From positions 4,526,001-4,590,000 of the forward strand of contig NZ_AP022582.1 in the NCBI RefSeq assembly GCF_010731595.1: a stretch of 64,000 nt of DNA, given 5' to 3'. The notes beneath the pieces were generated by a model. The model was given only the letters and a program-made list of their open reading frames with translations. It ran no database searches and was not told the DNA's origin. Of the stretch, positions 53,557 through 63,420 are shown piece by piece. Position 1 is the first letter of the stretch, and every line of letters begins with the position of its first letter. The stretch is from Mycobacterium seoulense. Lineage in GTDB: Bacteria > Actinomycetota > Actinomycetes > Mycobacteriales > Mycobacteriaceae. The position numbers and the translations under genes were made by a program.

Positions 53557-54213
53557 ATGACCCGGAAACCAACCCCACAAGACGTCGACGACTTTCTGAA
53601 CGACACCGTGGTCGGCGACGACCCGGCCCTCCGCGCGGCGCTGCAGGCCAGCGACGCCGCCGGGCTGCCGCAGATCGCCGTGTCGGCCCAGCAGGGCAAG
53701 TTTCTGAGCCTGCTCGCCGGCGCCATCCAGGCCCAGCGCGTCCTCGAAATCGGCACGCTGGGCGGCTTCAGCACCATCTGGCTCGCGCGCGGCGCCGGAC
53801 CGCAGGGCCGGGTGGTGACGCTGGAATACGAGCCCAGGCACGCCGAGGTCGCACGGGCCAACCTGGAACGGGCGGGCGTCGCCGACCGGGTGGAAGTGAT
53901 CGTCGGCGCCGCGCTCGACACGTTGCCCACCGTGGACGGCGGCCCCTTCGACCTGGTGTTCATCGACGCCGACAAAGAGAACTACGTCGAATACCTGCGG
54001 TGGGCGGTCCGGCTGGCCCGCCCCGGCGCACTCATCTTGGCGGACAACGTGATTCGGGAAGGGCAGATCATCGAGCCGCAGCGCAACGCCCAGGCGGAGG
54101 CGGTGCGCCAGACGTTGCAGCTGATGGGCGAGCACCCACGGCTGGACACGGCCGTGATCCAAACGGTCGGTGCCAAGCGCTGGGACGGCTTCGCGCTCGC
54201 GGTGGTGCGCTAG
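53557..54213 (+). CDS. Class I SAM-dependent O-methyltransferase (Rv0187-like)
   Basis: The 218-residue product is of the catechol/caffeoyl-CoA O-methyltransferase family: [18 protein letters not shown] (SAM), [22 protein letters not shown], and metal-binding Asp in [12 protein letters not shown] with further DNV. It would methylate a catechol or similar acceptor with divalent metal. The start is the ATG at 53557. It converges on the nitronate-monooxygenase-like gene with six bases between stops. Confidence 0.9.
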   Translation: MTRKPTPQDVDDFLNDTVVGDDPALRAALQASDAAGLPQIAVSAQQGKFLSLLAGAIQAQRVLEIGTLGGFSTIWLARGAGPQGRVVTLEYEPRHAEVARANLERAGVADRVEVIVGAALDTLPTVDGGPFDLVFIDADKENYVEYLRWAVRLARPGALILADNVIREGQIIEPQRNAQAEAVRQTLQLMGEHPRLDTAVIQTVGAKRWDGFALAVVR

Positions 54214-54219
54214 CGTCCG

Positions 54220-55203
54220 TCAGCCGGGACTGAGGTCGGCGACCGCCTGCGCGGCTGAGGTGAGTTCGCCGATGCGAAGCGCTGTTTCACCGGCATACAG
54301 CGCCGCGCGGTCGACCCACGCATCGGGCATCGTGGCGAGCGGCGCCAGCGGCGTGAGCAGTGGACGGGCCGGCGACTGCAGGCACATCAATGCCCCGGCG
54401 TCGAAGTAGCCCAGCGCGGTCAGGGGGCGGCTCGCCGCGTTGATGGCCGCCGGCAGGGCCTTGGCCCAGCCGTCGTCGCGGCACCAGCGCCGCGTCGCGG
54501 CGTTGGGCACGACGCGATGACGCAGCGGCCAGCTGAGGCCGAACAGGTTGGTCTCGATCGTCTTGTCCGCGTTGGCCACCCGCCGCTGGTACTCCCGGTT
54601 GGCGTTGGCTTCGTGCGTCATCAGGAAGCGCGTTCCCGCGACGACGCCGCTGGCGCCCGCCGCCAAGGCGGCGCGGGTGTCCTCGCCGGCGGCGATCCCG
54701 CCGGCGAGGAACACCGGGCGGCGGCCCGCCGCCGCCAGCGCCTGCGGCAGGAACCGCAGCGCCGGCATGGTCCCGACGAGGTGGCCCCCCGCCTCGCGTC
54801 CCTGAGCGATCAAACCGTCAGCGCCCCAACCGATAGCGGCGTTCGCCTGCGCCGCGGTGCCGACCATCACGAACACGAAGACGCCGGCGTCGCGCAGGTG
54901 CTGGACAAGTCCCCGCTTTTCACCGAAGGCCAGCACGACCACGTCGACGCCGGCGGAGACGCAGACCGCGACGTGCGCGCGATGAACGAAGGGCATCAAC
55001 AGGTTCACCGCGACCGCGCGCCCCGGCGCCCGCTCGCGCATCTCGGCGATGGACGCGCGCAGCTGACGGGGAGTGGCCAGGCCCAGGGTGCCCAGGCCGC
55101 CCGCTTCGGCGACCGCCGCCGCCAGCGCCGCACCCGCGAGGCCGCCCCCCATGCCGGCCTGGGCCACCGGAACGTCCAGGCGCAGGCGGTCCGCGATGTC
55201 CAT
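54220..55203 (-). CDS. Nitronate monooxygenase-like flavoprotein
   Basis: The 327-residue product resembles the 2-nitropropane dioxygenase/enoyl reductase-like TIM barrel: DVPVAQAGMGGGLAGAALAAAV at the N-terminus, GADGLIAQGREAGGHLVG (the conserved His-containing phosphate loop) and PVFLAGGIAAGEDTRAALAAGASGVVAGTRF. FMN binding is expected. The ATG at 55203 is the start; the frame remains open upstream over a divergent promoter region. It is not at this place in M. tuberculosis as recalled. Confidence 0.88.
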   Translation of the reverse strand: MDIADRLRLDVPVAQAGMGGGLAGAALAAAVAEAGGLGTLGLATPRQLRASIAEMRERAPGRAVAVNLLMPFVHRAHVAVCVSAGVDVVVLAFGEKRGLVQHLRDAGVFVFVMVGTAAQANAAIGWGADGLIAQGREAGGHLVGTMPALRFLPQALAAAGRRPVFLAGGIAAGEDTRAALAAGASGVVAGTRFLMTHEANANREYQRRVANADKTIETNLFGLSWPLRHRVVPNAATRRWCRDDGWAKALPAAINAASRPLTALGYFDAGALMCLQSPARPLLTPLAPLATMPDAWVDRAALYAGETALRIGELTSAAQAVADLSPG

Positions 55204-55376
55204 TCTCACGACGCTACGCGGCAGGTCAATCCCGGCCCGGCGACCCGTCCGGAGCCCCGTGATTTCGTTGCTGGGACTCGGCGGGCAAGCGTAATCTTGA
55301 TGGCAGATGGATGGGTGCAGACGGCCCACAGTGCTTGCTACACAACGGGCTTGCTGCATAACAGAAAGGTCACGAA

Positions 55377-55817
55377 ATGAGTACAGTCCATTCATCAATC
55401 GATCACCACCCGGATTTGCTGGCTCTGCGCGCGGGCTATGACCGCGCCGCCGAGTCGATGAGCGCGCACGTCACCTTCGGGCTGGCGCTGCTGACCGGCC
55501 TGTACGTGGCCGCGTCACCGTGGTTGGTGGGATTCGGCGCGACGGCGTCGCTTGCCACGTCCGACCTGATCGCCGGCATCGCGGCGGCGTTCCTGGCGTA
55601 CGGGTTCGCGACGGCGCTCGACCGCGCACACGGCTTGACCTGGACGATGCCGGTCCTCGGCGGGTGGGCCATCGTCTCGCCGTGGGTCCTGCCGGGCTTC
55701 GCGCTCACCGCCGGCATGATGTGGTCGAATGTCGTCGCAGGTGCGCTGCTGACGGTGCTGGGCCTCAACGCCACGTACTTCGGCAGGCGCACCCGCGCGG
55801 CGGCCGCCCACGCCTAG
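55377..55817 (+). CDS. SPW-repeat membrane protein (Rv0188-like)
   Basis: The 146-residue product has four membrane helices and two SPW motifs (ASPWLVGFG and VSPWVLPGF), each at the end of a helix, which defines the SPW family. The function is unknown; M. tuberculosis Rv0188 is similar. A GAAAGG precedes the ATG. It converges on ilvD with 35 bases between them. Confidence 0.88.
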   Translation: MSTVHSSIDHHPDLLALRAGYDRAAESMSAHVTFGLALLTGLYVAASPWLVGFGATASLATSDLIAGIAAAFLAYGFATALDRAHGLTWTMPVLGGWAIVSPWVLPGFALTAGMMWSNVVAGALLTVLGLNATYFGRRTRAAAAHA

Positions 55818-55852
55818 TCTCCGAATCCGCCTGAGCCAGGCGGCGATCGGGC

Positions 55853-57568
55853 CTAGCCGCAGACCGCGCCGATCGCCGCCGAGCTCACCAGCTTGACGTA
55901 CTTGGCCAGTACGCCGGTCTTATAGCGCGCCGGCGGAGGGGTGAAACCCTCACGGCGCGAATCGAATTCGGCGGGGTCGACCAGCACGTCGAGAACCCGG
56001 TTCGCGACGTCCAGGCGGATCGGGTCGCCGTCACGCAGGAAGGCGATCGGCCCGGCGTCGACGGCCTCGGGCGCGATGTGGCCCACGCACAGGCCGGTGG
56101 TGCCGCCGGAGAAGCGGCCGTCGGTCAGCAGCAGCACGTCCTTGCCCAGGCCGGCGCCCTTGATCGCGCCGGTGATGGCCAGCATCTCGCGCATCCCGGG
56201 TCCGCCCTTGGGCCCCTCGTAACGGATCACCACGGCGTCGCCCGTGGTGATCGTCCCGTCCTCGAGGGCGTCGAGTGCGGCCCGCTCGCCGTCGAAAACC
56301 CTTGCGGTGCCCTCGAACACGTCGGAGTCGAAACCGGCCGTCTTGACCACCGCGCCCTCGGGCGCCAGCGACCCGCGCAGGATCGTGATGCCCCCGGTCG
56401 GATGGATCGGGTTGCTCAGCGCCCGCAGCACCTTGCCGTCGGGGTCGGGCGGGTCGATCGCGGCCAGGTTCTCGGCGACGGTCTGGCCGGTCACCGTCAG
56501 GCAGTCGCCGTTCAGCAGACCCGCGTCCAGCAGTGCCTTCATCACCACCGGCACACCGCCGATGTGGTCGACGTGGGACATGACGTGGCGGCCGAACGGC
56601 TTGACGTCGGCCAGGTGCGGCACCTTCGACCCGATCCGGCTGAAGTCGTCGAGTGACAGGGCGACGTCGGCCTCGTGGGCGATCGCCAGCAGGTGCAGCA
56701 CCGCGTTGGTGGAGCCGCCGAACGCCATCACCACCGCGATCGCGTTCTCGAAGGCTTCCTTGGTGAGGATGTCGCGGGCGGTGATGCCGCGCCGCAGGAG
56801 CTCGACGACCGCCTGGCCGCTGCGGCGGGCGAACCCGTCGCGGCGGCGATCGGTGGCAGGCGGCGCCGCGCTGCCCGGCATCGACATGCCCAGCGCCTCG
56901 GCGGAACAGGCCATGGTGTTGGCGGTGTACATGCCGCCGCAGGCGCCCTCGCCCGGGCAGATCGCGCGCTCGATGGCGTCGACGTCCTCGCGGGGCATCA
57001 AGCCGCGGGCGCACGCGCCCACCGCCTCGAACGCGTCGATGATGGTGACCTCGCGTTCGCTGCCGTCGGACAGCTTGGCCACCCCCGGCAGGATGGAGCC
57101 CGCGTAGAGGAACACCGCCGCCAGGTCCAGCCGCGCGGCGGCCATCAGCATTCCGGGCAGGGACTTGTCGCAGCCGGCCAGCAGCACCGAGCCGTCGAGG
57201 CGCTCGGCCTGCATGACGGTCTCCACGCTGTCGGCGATCAGTTCGCGTGACGGTAGCGAGAAGTGCATGCCCTCGTGGCCCATCGAGATGCCGTCGGACA
57301 CCGAGATCGTCCCGAACTCGAGCGGGTATCCGCCCGCCGCGAAGACGCCTTCCTTGACCGCCGTGGCGAGCCGGTCCAGCGACAGGTTGCACGGCGTGAT
57401 CTCGTTCCACGACGACGCCACCCCGATCTGCGGCTTGGCGAAGTCCTCGTCGCCCATGCCGACCGCCCGCAGCATGCCGCGCGCGGCGGCCTTCTCCAGG
57501 CCGTCGGTTACGTCCCGGCTGCGGGGTTTGATGTCGGTGAGTCGGGTCGCATCGGGTGTGGTGGCCAT
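55853..57568 (-). CDS. ilvD: Dihydroxy-acid dehydratase
   Basis: The 571-residue product converts 2,3-dihydroxy-3-methyl acids to 2-oxo acids in valine, isoleucine and pantothenate synthesis. Conserved iron-sulfur ligand regions are visible: [19 protein letters not shown] and [38 protein letters not shown] near the C-terminus is also diagnostic. The start is the ATG at 57568. It is divergent from ricR, and the RicR box at 57614 is within 46 bases of its start. Confidence 0.97.
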   Translation of the reverse strand: MATTPDATRLTDIKPRSRDVTDGLEKAAARGMLRAVGMGDEDFAKPQIGVASSWNEITPCNLSLDRLATAVKEGVFAAGGYPLEFGTISVSDGISMGHEGMHFSLPSRELIADSVETVMQAERLDGSVLLAGCDKSLPGMLMAAARLDLAAVFLYAGSILPGVAKLSDGSEREVTIIDAFEAVGACARGLMPREDVDAIERAICPGEGACGGMYTANTMACSAEALGMSMPGSAAPPATDRRRDGFARRSGQAVVELLRRGITARDILTKEAFENAIAVVMAFGGSTNAVLHLLAIAHEADVALSLDDFSRIGSKVPHLADVKPFGRHVMSHVDHIGGVPVVMKALLDAGLLNGDCLTVTGQTVAENLAAIDPPDPDGKVLRALSNPIHPTGGITILRGSLAPEGAVVKTAGFDSDVFEGTARVFDGERAALDALEDGTITTGDAVVIRYEGPKGGPGMREMLAITGAIKGAGLGKDVLLLTDGRFSGGTTGLCVGHIAPEAVDAGPIAFLRDGDPIRLDVANRVLDVLVDPAEFDSRREGFTPPPARYKTGVLAKYVKLVSSAAIGAVCG

Positions 57569-57613
57569 CCTGCAAGTATGCGTGAACTGGCCGGACGGCA
57601 AATGTGCGGGTCA

Positions 57614-57628
57614 TACCCTGGCGGGGTA
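57614..57628. promoter_or_regulatory. RicR box upstream of ricR
   Basis: TACCC-N5-GGGTA matches the RicR consensus exactly and sits between ilvD and ricR. Autoregulation of ricR is known in M. tuberculosis. An effect on ilvD would be new and is only possible by position. Confidence 0.92.
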
Positions 57629-57695
57629 TAAAGTGGATTCGGGACGCCGGCCCGGCCACGCGTGGCGGGCGCGTATGGGCAGAGGTGAAGGACGG

Positions 57696-57986
57696 ATGAC
57701 GAACGCGCACGGATATTCGCAGCAGAAGGACAACTACGCCAAGCGGCTGCGGCGCATCGAGGGCCAGGTGCGCGGCATCGCGCGGATGATCGAGGAAGAC
57801 AAGTACTGCATCGACGTCCTCACCCAGATCAGCGCCGTCAACAGCGCGCTGCGTTCGGTCGCGCTGAATTTGCTCGACGAACACCTGAACCACTGCGTCA
57901 CCCGGGCCGTGGCCGAGGGCGGCGACGACGCGGATCAGAAGCTCGCCGAGGCCTCTGCGGCCATCGCGCGCCTCGTTCGTTCCTGA
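57696..57986 (+). CDS. ricR: Copper-sensing repressor RicR
   Basis: The 96-residue all-helical product is a CsoR/RicR family repressor. The Cu(I) ligands C38, H63 and C67 occupy the known W-X-Y positions. Binding of Cu(I) releases the protein from TACCC-N5-GGGTA boxes. The start is the ATG at 57696 with GAAGGA upstream; open frame before it overlaps the box and is not coding. Confidence 0.95.
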   Translation: MTNAHGYSQQKDNYAKRLRRIEGQVRGIARMIEEDKYCIDVLTQISAVNSALRSVALNLLDEHLNHCVTRAVAEGGDDADQKLAEASAAIARLVRS

Positions 57987-58120
57987 TCGGTGACCGAGTT
58001 GAGACCCGGCTTGCGGCCCTGATAAGGGGGGAGCCGTAGTTGCGGTCCGTACGGTAAGGCAGTGTGATCGCATTAGGCGCGACAACCCAAGAACTGGGTA
58101 GCCCGGCCGATACCGACGCC

Positions 58121-59353
58121 ATGACTGCCGAAACCAATGCTGCCGCGCGAACGTGGACCCCGCGGATCGCGGCTCAGCTCGTTGTGCTGGCCGCCGCGGC
58201 GTTCATCTATGTCACGGCCGAGATCCTGCCCGTCGGCGCCCTGCCGTCCATCGCGCGCAACCTGCACGTCAGCCTGGTGCTGGTGGGCACGCTGCTGTCG
58301 TGGTACGCGCTGGTGGCGGCCCTGACCACGATTCCACTGGTGCGCTGGACCGCGCATCTGCCGCGCCGGCGGGTGCTGGTGGCCAGCCTCACCTGCCTGA
58401 CCGTCTCGCAGCTGATCTCCGCCCTGGCGCCCACCTTCGGGGTACTGGCCGCCGGCCGGGTGCTGTGCGCGATCACCCACGGCCTGCTGTGGTCGGTGAT
58501 CGCCCCGATCGCGACCCGGCTGGTGCCGCCGAGCCACGCCGGCCGCGCGACGATGTCGATCTACGTCGGAACCAGCCTGGCGCTGGTCGTCGGGAGCCCG
58601 CTGACCGCGGCGATGAGTCTGATGTGGGGCTGGCGGCTGGCGGTGGTGTGCGTGACCGTGGCGGCCGCCATCGTCACGGTCGCCGCCCGGGTGATGTTGC
58701 CGGAGATGGTGCTCAGCGAGGACCAGCTCAAGTGCGTGGGCCCGCGGTCGCGCCACCACCGCAACCGCCGGCTGATCATCGTCAGCGTCATCACCATGAT
58801 CGGCGTGACCGGGCACTTCGTCTCCTACACCTACATCGTGGAGATCATCCGCGAGGTCGTCGGCGTCCGCGGGCCGAACCTGGCGTGGGTGCTGGCGGCC
58901 TACGGCGCCGCGGGAGTGCTGGCCGTCGGCCTGGTGGCGCGGCCGCTCGACCGCAGGCCCAAGGGCGCCATCATCGGTTGCATGGCCGGTCTGACGTCGG
59001 CGTTCGTCGTGCTGACCGCGCTGGCGCTGGGCGGCCGGCCGGCCGCGGCGGCGGCGCTGATCGGGACGGCCGCGATCGTGCTCTGGGGGGCCATGGCCAC
59101 CGCCGTGTCGCCGATGATGCAGTCGGCGGCGATGCGCAGCGGGGCCGACGACCCCGACGGCGCGTCGGGGCTGTACGTGACGGCGTTTCAGGTGGGCATC
59201 ATGGCGGGCGCGCTGGCGGGCGGCCTGCTGTACGAACGCAGCGTGGTGTTCATGCTGGCCGCGTCGGGCGGTTTGATGGCGTTGGCGCTGGTCGGCACGG
59301 CGGCGAACCGTCATGCGTTCGACGTTGCGCCGACAAGCTCACGCGATTCATAG
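58121..59353 (+). CDS. MFS efflux transporter (Rv0191-like)
   Basis: The product is about 410 residues with 12 membrane helices, of the drug:H+ antiporter DHA1 type: [17 protein letters not shown] after helix 1, [26 protein letters not shown] (motif A) and [24 protein letters not shown]. The ATG at 58121 is preferred, but a GTG at 58064 in frame would add 19 residues. M. tuberculosis Rv0191 is linked to chloramphenicol efflux. It follows ricR on the same strand without a RicR box of its own. Confidence 0.88.
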   Translation: MTAETNAAARTWTPRIAAQLVVLAAAAFIYVTAEILPVGALPSIARNLHVSLVLVGTLLSWYALVAALTTIPLVRWTAHLPRRRVLVASLTCLTVSQLISALAPTFGVLAAGRVLCAITHGLLWSVIAPIATRLVPPSHAGRATMSIYVGTSLALVVGSPLTAAMSLMWGWRLAVVCVTVAAAIVTVAARVMLPEMVLSEDQLKCVGPRSRHHRNRRLIIVSVITMIGVTGHFVSYTYIVEIIREVVGVRGPNLAWVLAAYGAAGVLAVGLVARPLDRRPKGAIIGCMAGLTSAFVVLTALALGGRPAAAAALIGTAAIVLWGAMATAVSPMMQSAAMRSGADDPDGASGLYVTAFQVGIMAGALAGGLLYERSVVFMLAASGGLMALALVGTAANRHAFDVAPTSSRDS

Positions 59354-59471
59354 CTGGGCAGCTCAACGGCGCAAATGCGCGCGCGACGGACCGTGGTGTG
59401 ATGACGAATTTGTTAGCTGGCATGCGCCCTATGCCACACTGTGTCAGGTACTCGAGTGTGGAGGGATGCAT

Positions 59472-60482
59472 ATGTCGGGCTGGACCCGAGGGCGGTTTTC
59501 GGCCGCGCTGAACGCAGCCGGATTGGCTTCTGTCATGGCCTTGGCGCTGGTGTTGAGCGCGGCACCGGCGCTGGCGGATCCGGACCCGGCCCCTGGCGAC
59601 CCGGGTGTCGTGGCGGCGCCGCCCGGCCCGCCCGCGCCGCCGCCCGACCCGTTCGCGCCGCCCCCTCCGCCCGCCCAGCCGGCGCCACCGCCGCTACCGT
59701 GGATGCCCCCGGCGGCGCAACCGGCCGCGGCCTCGGCCGATGGGCAGAACCCCACCCCGTTCACCGGGACGGCGCCGTTCGGGCCGCCGTCGTTCGTCCC
59801 CAAGGGCGGCTCGACCGTGGGCGTCGGCCAGCCGATCATCATCAACTTCCCCGGAACGGTCGAGAACGCCGACGCGGCGATCGCCGCCGTGCACGTCTCG
59901 TCGGTCCCGCCGGTCCCGGGCAAGTTCTACTGGATGACCCCGACCCAGCTGCGCTGGCGCCCGATCAATTTCTGGCCCGCGCACACCGCGGTGACCGTCG
60001 ACGCCGGCGGCACGGTGTCCACCTTTCAGACCGGTGACACGCTGATCGCCACGGCCGACGACGCGACTCATCAGCTGACCATCACGCGCAACGGCACCGT
60101 GGAGAAGACCTTCCCGATGTCGATGGGCATGACGTCGGGCAACCACCAAACCCCCAACGGCACCTATTACGTGCAGGACAAGAAGGCGTCGGTGGTGATG
60201 GACTCCTCGACTTACGGGGTGCCGGTCAACTCGACCTACGGCTACAAGGTGACGGTGGAGGACGCGGTCCGCTTCGATAACGTCGGCGACTACGTGCACA
60301 GCGCGCCGTGGTCGGTGGACGACCAGGGCAAGCGCGACGTGAGCCACGGCTGCATCAACATCAGCCCCACCAACGCCAGGTGGTTCTTCGACAACTTCGG
60401 TCCGGGTGACCCGATCGTCGTGAAGAACTCCAGCGGTGGCTCGTACAAGAAGAACGATGGCTCCGCCGACTGGATGAACTAG
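59472..60482 (+). CDS. L,D-transpeptidase (Rv0192-like)
   Basis: The 336-residue product has a signal peptide ending near ALA-DPD, a long proline-rich linker (about 38-80), an Ig-like domain and a YkuD catalytic domain with SHGCIN (H292, C294) preceded by YVHSAPWSV. It cross-links peptidoglycan by 3-3 bonds in the periplasm. The ATG at 59472 is chosen because GGAGGG lies six bases upstream; the ATG at 59466 would overlap it. Confidence 0.93.
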   Translation: MSGWTRGRFSAALNAAGLASVMALALVLSAAPALADPDPAPGDPGVVAAPPGPPAPPPDPFAPPPPPAQPAPPPLPWMPPAAQPAAASADGQNPTPFTGTAPFGPPSFVPKGGSTVGVGQPIIINFPGTVENADAAIAAVHVSSVPPVPGKFYWMTPTQLRWRPINFWPAHTAVTVDAGGTVSTFQTGDTLIATADDATHQLTITRNGTVEKTFPMSMGMTSGNHQTPNGTYYVQDKKASVVMDSSTYGVPVNSTYGYKVTVEDAVRFDNVGDYVHSAPWSVDDQGKRDVSHGCINISPTNARWFFDNFGPGDPIVVKNSSGGSYKKNDGSADWMN

Positions 60483-60493
60483 CCTCCGGCGCC

Positions 60494-60524
60494 GAGCAGT
60501 TCCCCGCCCGCAGGGGGACTGCTC
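60494..60524 (+). terminator. Strong hairpin after the L,D-transpeptidase gene
   Basis: GAGCAGTTCCCC (60494-60505) pairs with GGGGGACTGCTC (60513-60524) in a 12-base stem with one G-T pair and a 7-base loop, starting 12 bases after the stop codon. There is no T-tract. This is the clearest terminator-like structure in the window. Confidence 0.75.
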
Positions 60525-60551
60525 GCCCGAGGGCTTTCGCATGCCCGGCAA

Positions 60552-60573
60552 TTATGTATAGCATCATACATAA
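60552..60573. promoter_or_regulatory. TetR operator, perfect inverted repeat
   Basis: TTATGTAT (60552-60559) and ATACATAA (60566-60573) are perfect 8-base arms with a 6-base spacer. The site lies 23 bases upstream of the TetR ATG at 60596, in an AT-rich island that also resembles a promoter. Autoregulation of the TetR/oxidoreductase operon is expected. Confidence 0.8.
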
Positions 60574-60595
60574 GCTGACGGCCTGAGGAGCGGCG

Positions 60596-61183
60596 ATGCG
60601 CAGTCCACGCGAGCGGATGGTGATCTCCGCCGCGCTGTTGATCAGGGAGCGGGGCGCGCACGCCACCGCGATCTCCGACGTCCTGGAACACAGCGGCGCA
60701 CCGCGCGGATCGGCCTATCACTACTTCCCGGGCGGGCGCACCCAATTGTTGTGCGAGGCGGTCGAATACGCCGGCGAGCACGTCGCCGCGATCATCGCCG
60801 AGGCCGGAAGCGGGGCCCAGCTGATGGACACCTTGATCGACAAGTACCGACAACAGTTGCTCGACACCGACTTCCGCGCGGGCTGTCCCGTCGTGGCGGT
60901 GTCGGTGGAGGCCGGCGAGGACGCGGGCGAGCGCATGGCCCCGGTCGTCGAGCGCGCGGCGGCGGTGTTCGACCGCTGGACCGACCTGATCGCGCAGCGC
61001 TTCATCGCCGACGGAATTCCGCGCGAGCGCGCCGCCGACCTGGCGGTGCTGGCCACCACCGCACTCGAGGGCGCGATCGTGCTGGCCCGGGTGCGCCGCG
61101 ACCTCGCCCCCCTCGACGTCGTCCACCGGCAGCTACGCGAACTGCTGTCGGCCGAGGCGACCAGAAAGGACGTCCCGCAATGA
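60596..61183 (+). CDS. TetR family regulator (Rv0196-like)
   Basis: The 195-residue regulator has an HTH around residues 25-48 (ATAISDVLEHSGAPRGSAYHYF) and a TetR_C-type ligand domain (GCPVVAVSVEAGEDAGERMAPVVERAAAVFDRW) of the LmrA/YxaF group. The ATG is preceded by GAGG. It overlaps the molybdopterin oxidoreductase gene by four bases, so it controls that gene through the operator at 60552. Confidence 0.92.
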   Translation: MRSPRERMVISAALLIRERGAHATAISDVLEHSGAPRGSAYHYFPGGRTQLLCEAVEYAGEHVAAIIAEAGSGAQLMDTLIDKYRQQLLDTDFRAGCPVVAVSVEAGEDAGERMAPVVERAAAVFDRWTDLIAQRFIADGIPRERAADLAVLATTALEGAIVLARVRRDLAPLDVVHRQLRELLSAEATRKDVPQ

Positions 61184-63420
61184 CCGGTGAATGGAAGTCC
61201 ACGGCATGCATCCTCTGCGAATGCAACTGCGGCATCGTCGTCCAGGTCGAAGATCGCCGGCTGGCGCGCATCCGGGGTGACAAGGCGCATCCGGCATCCA
61301 AGGGCTATACCTGCAACAAGGCCCTGCGGCTGGACCACTATCAGAACAGCGGCGCCCGGTTGACCTCCCCGCTGCGCCGCCGCGCCGACGGCAGCTTCGA
61401 GGAGATCGACTGGGACACCGCGATCGTCGAGATCGCCGAGGGGTTCAAGCGCATCCGGGACGCCTACGGCGGCGACAAGATCTTCTACTACGGCGGCGGC
61501 GGGCAGGGCAATCACCTGGGCGGGGCCTACAGCGGCGCATTCCTCAAAGCCCTGGGTTCCCGCTACCGGTCAAATGCGTTGGCGCAGGAGAAGACCGGTG
61601 AGGCCTGGATCGACGGGCAGCTCTACGGCGGCCACACGCGAGGCGAATTCGAGCACGCCGAGGTCGCGGTGTTCGTCGGGAAGAACCCGTGGATGTCGCA
61701 GAGCTTTCCCCGCGCCCGGGTGGTGCTCAACGAGATCGCCAAGGACCCGAACCGGTCGATGATCGTCATCGATCCCGTCGTCACCGACACCGCCAAGATG
61801 TCCGACTTCCATCTGCGGGTGCGGCCCGGCGCCGACGCGTGGTGCCTGGCCGCGCTGGCGGCCGTCCTCGTGCAGGAAAATCATTGTGACGAAACGTTTC
61901 TCATGGAGCACGTGCGCGGCGCCGACGCCATCCGCGCCGCGCTGCGCGACGTTCCGGTGGCCGACTACGCGCAACGGTGCGGGGTGGACGAGGAGTTGTT
62001 GCGTGCCGCGGCGCGGCGGATCGGCGCCGCGGCCAGCGTCTCGGTGTTCGAAGACCTCGGGGTGCAACAGGCGCCCAACAGCACACTCTGCTCGTACCTG
62101 AACAAGCTGCTGTGGATCCTCACCGGCAACTTCGCGAAAAAGGGTGGCCAGCATCTACATTCGTCGTTCGGGCCGCTGTTCGGCCAGTTCTCCGGGCGCA
62201 CACCGGTGACCGGCGCGCCGATCATCGCCGGGCTGGTGCCCAGCAACGTGGTGCCCGAGGAGATTCTGACCGACCACCCGGACCGCTTCCGCGCCATGAT
62301 CGTCGAGAGCAGCAACCCCGCCCACTCGCTGGCCAACTCGGCCGCGTGCCGCGAGGCCTTCCAGGCGCTGGAGCTGATGGTGGTCATCGACGTCGCGATG
62401 ACCGAGACCGCCCGACTCGCGCACTACGTGCTGCCGGCGGCCTCCCAGTTCGAGAAGCCGGAAGCCACGTTCTTCAACCTTGAGTTCCCGCACAACGCCT
62501 TTCAGCTGCGCCGGCCGCTGCTCGAGCCGCTGCCCGGAACCCTGCCCGAACCCGAGATCTGGGCGCGGCTGGTGCGGGCCCTGGGCGTGGTGGACGATGC
62601 GGACCTGCGGCCGCTGTCGGAGGCGGCCCGGCGCGGCCGGCAGGCCTACGCCGAGGCCTTCCTGGGCGCGACCGCAACCAACCCGACCCTGGCCAAGGTG
62701 CTGCCCTACGTCCTCTACGAGACGCTCGGGCCGACGCTGCCGGAGGGCATGCGCGGCGCGGCCGCCCTGTGGGGGCTCGCCCAGAAGGCCGCGCTGACCT
62801 ATCCCGACGCCGTGCGTCGCGCCGGGCACGCCGACGGCAACGCGCTGTTCGACGCGATCCTCGACACCCCGTCCGGGGTGACGTTCACCGTCCATGACTA
62901 CGAGGACGATTTCGCGCTGATCGGCCACCCCGATCGCAAGATCGCGCTGGAAATCCCGGAGATGCTCGACGAATTGGCGGCGCTGAGCGCCGGTCCGCCG
63001 CGGCTGACCACGCCCGAATTCCCGGTCGTGCTCTCGGTGGGCGAGCGCCGCGCCTACACCGCCAACGACATCTTCCGCGACCCGTCGTGGCGCAAGCGCG
63101 ACGCGGACGGGGCGCTGCGCGTCAGCGTCGAGGATGCGCAGGCCCTCGGGCTGGTCGACGGATGCCGGGCCCGCGTCAGCACCGCGGCCGGCAGCGCCGA
63201 GGCGACCGTCGAGATCACCGAGACCATGATGGCCGGACACGCGGCCCTGCCCAACGGTTTCGGGCTGGACTACGTCGACGGCGACGGGCATACGGTGGTC
63301 GCCGGTGTCGCCCCGAACGCCCTCACCTCGACCGGGTGGCGCGACCCCTACGCCGGCACGCCGTGGCACAAGCATGTGCCCGCGCGCATCGAGCCGGCGC
63401 CCGTCAGTTCCAGATCTTGA
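61180..63420 (+). CDS. Molybdopterin oxidoreductase (Rv0197-like)
   Basis: The 746-residue product has an N-terminal [4Fe-4S] site (C10, C13, C17, C45), molybdopterin domains (FEEIDWDTAIVEIAEGFKRI; GKNPWMSQSFPRARVVLNEI) and a C-terminal cap (GLVDGCRARVSTAAGSAEATVEI; PYAGTPWHKHVPARIEP). It belongs to the formate dehydrogenase/DMSO reductase superfamily. No twin-arginine signal is seen, so it is cytoplasmic. The electron donor and acceptor are unknown. It is co-transcribed with the TetR gene. Confidence 0.92.
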   Translation: MTGEWKSTACILCECNCGIVVQVEDRRLARIRGDKAHPASKGYTCNKALRLDHYQNSGARLTSPLRRRADGSFEEIDWDTAIVEIAEGFKRIRDAYGGDKIFYYGGGGQGNHLGGAYSGAFLKALGSRYRSNALAQEKTGEAWIDGQLYGGHTRGEFEHAEVAVFVGKNPWMSQSFPRARVVLNEIAKDPNRSMIVIDPVVTDTAKMSDFHLRVRPGADAWCLAALAAVLVQENHCDETFLMEHVRGADAIRAALRDVPVADYAQRCGVDEELLRAAARRIGAAASVSVFEDLGVQQAPNSTLCSYLNKLLWILTGNFAKKGGQHLHSSFGPLFGQFSGRTPVTGAPIIAGLVPSNVVPEEILTDHPDRFRAMIVESSNPAHSLANSAACREAFQALELMVVIDVAMTETARLAHYVLPAASQFEKPEATFFNLEFPHNAFQLRRPLLEPLPGTLPEPEIWARLVRALGVVDDADLRPLSEAARRGRQAYAEAFLGATATNPTLAKVLPYVLYETLGPTLPEGMRGAAALWGLAQKAALTYPDAVRRAGHADGNALFDAILDTPSGVTFTVHDYEDDFALIGHPDRKIALEIPEMLDELAALSAGPPRLTTPEFPVVLSVGERRAYTANDIFRDPSWRKRDADGALRVSVEDAQALGLVDGCRARVSTAAGSAEATVEITETMMAGHAALPNGFGLDYVDGDGHTVVAGVAPNALTSTGWRDPYAGTPWHKHVPARIEPAPVSSRS

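Noticed and set aside
56031..58085. Minus-strand open frame opposite ilvD and ricR
   Set aside because: It is ilvD read in another frame (Arg-rich) and runs across the RicR box and ricR.
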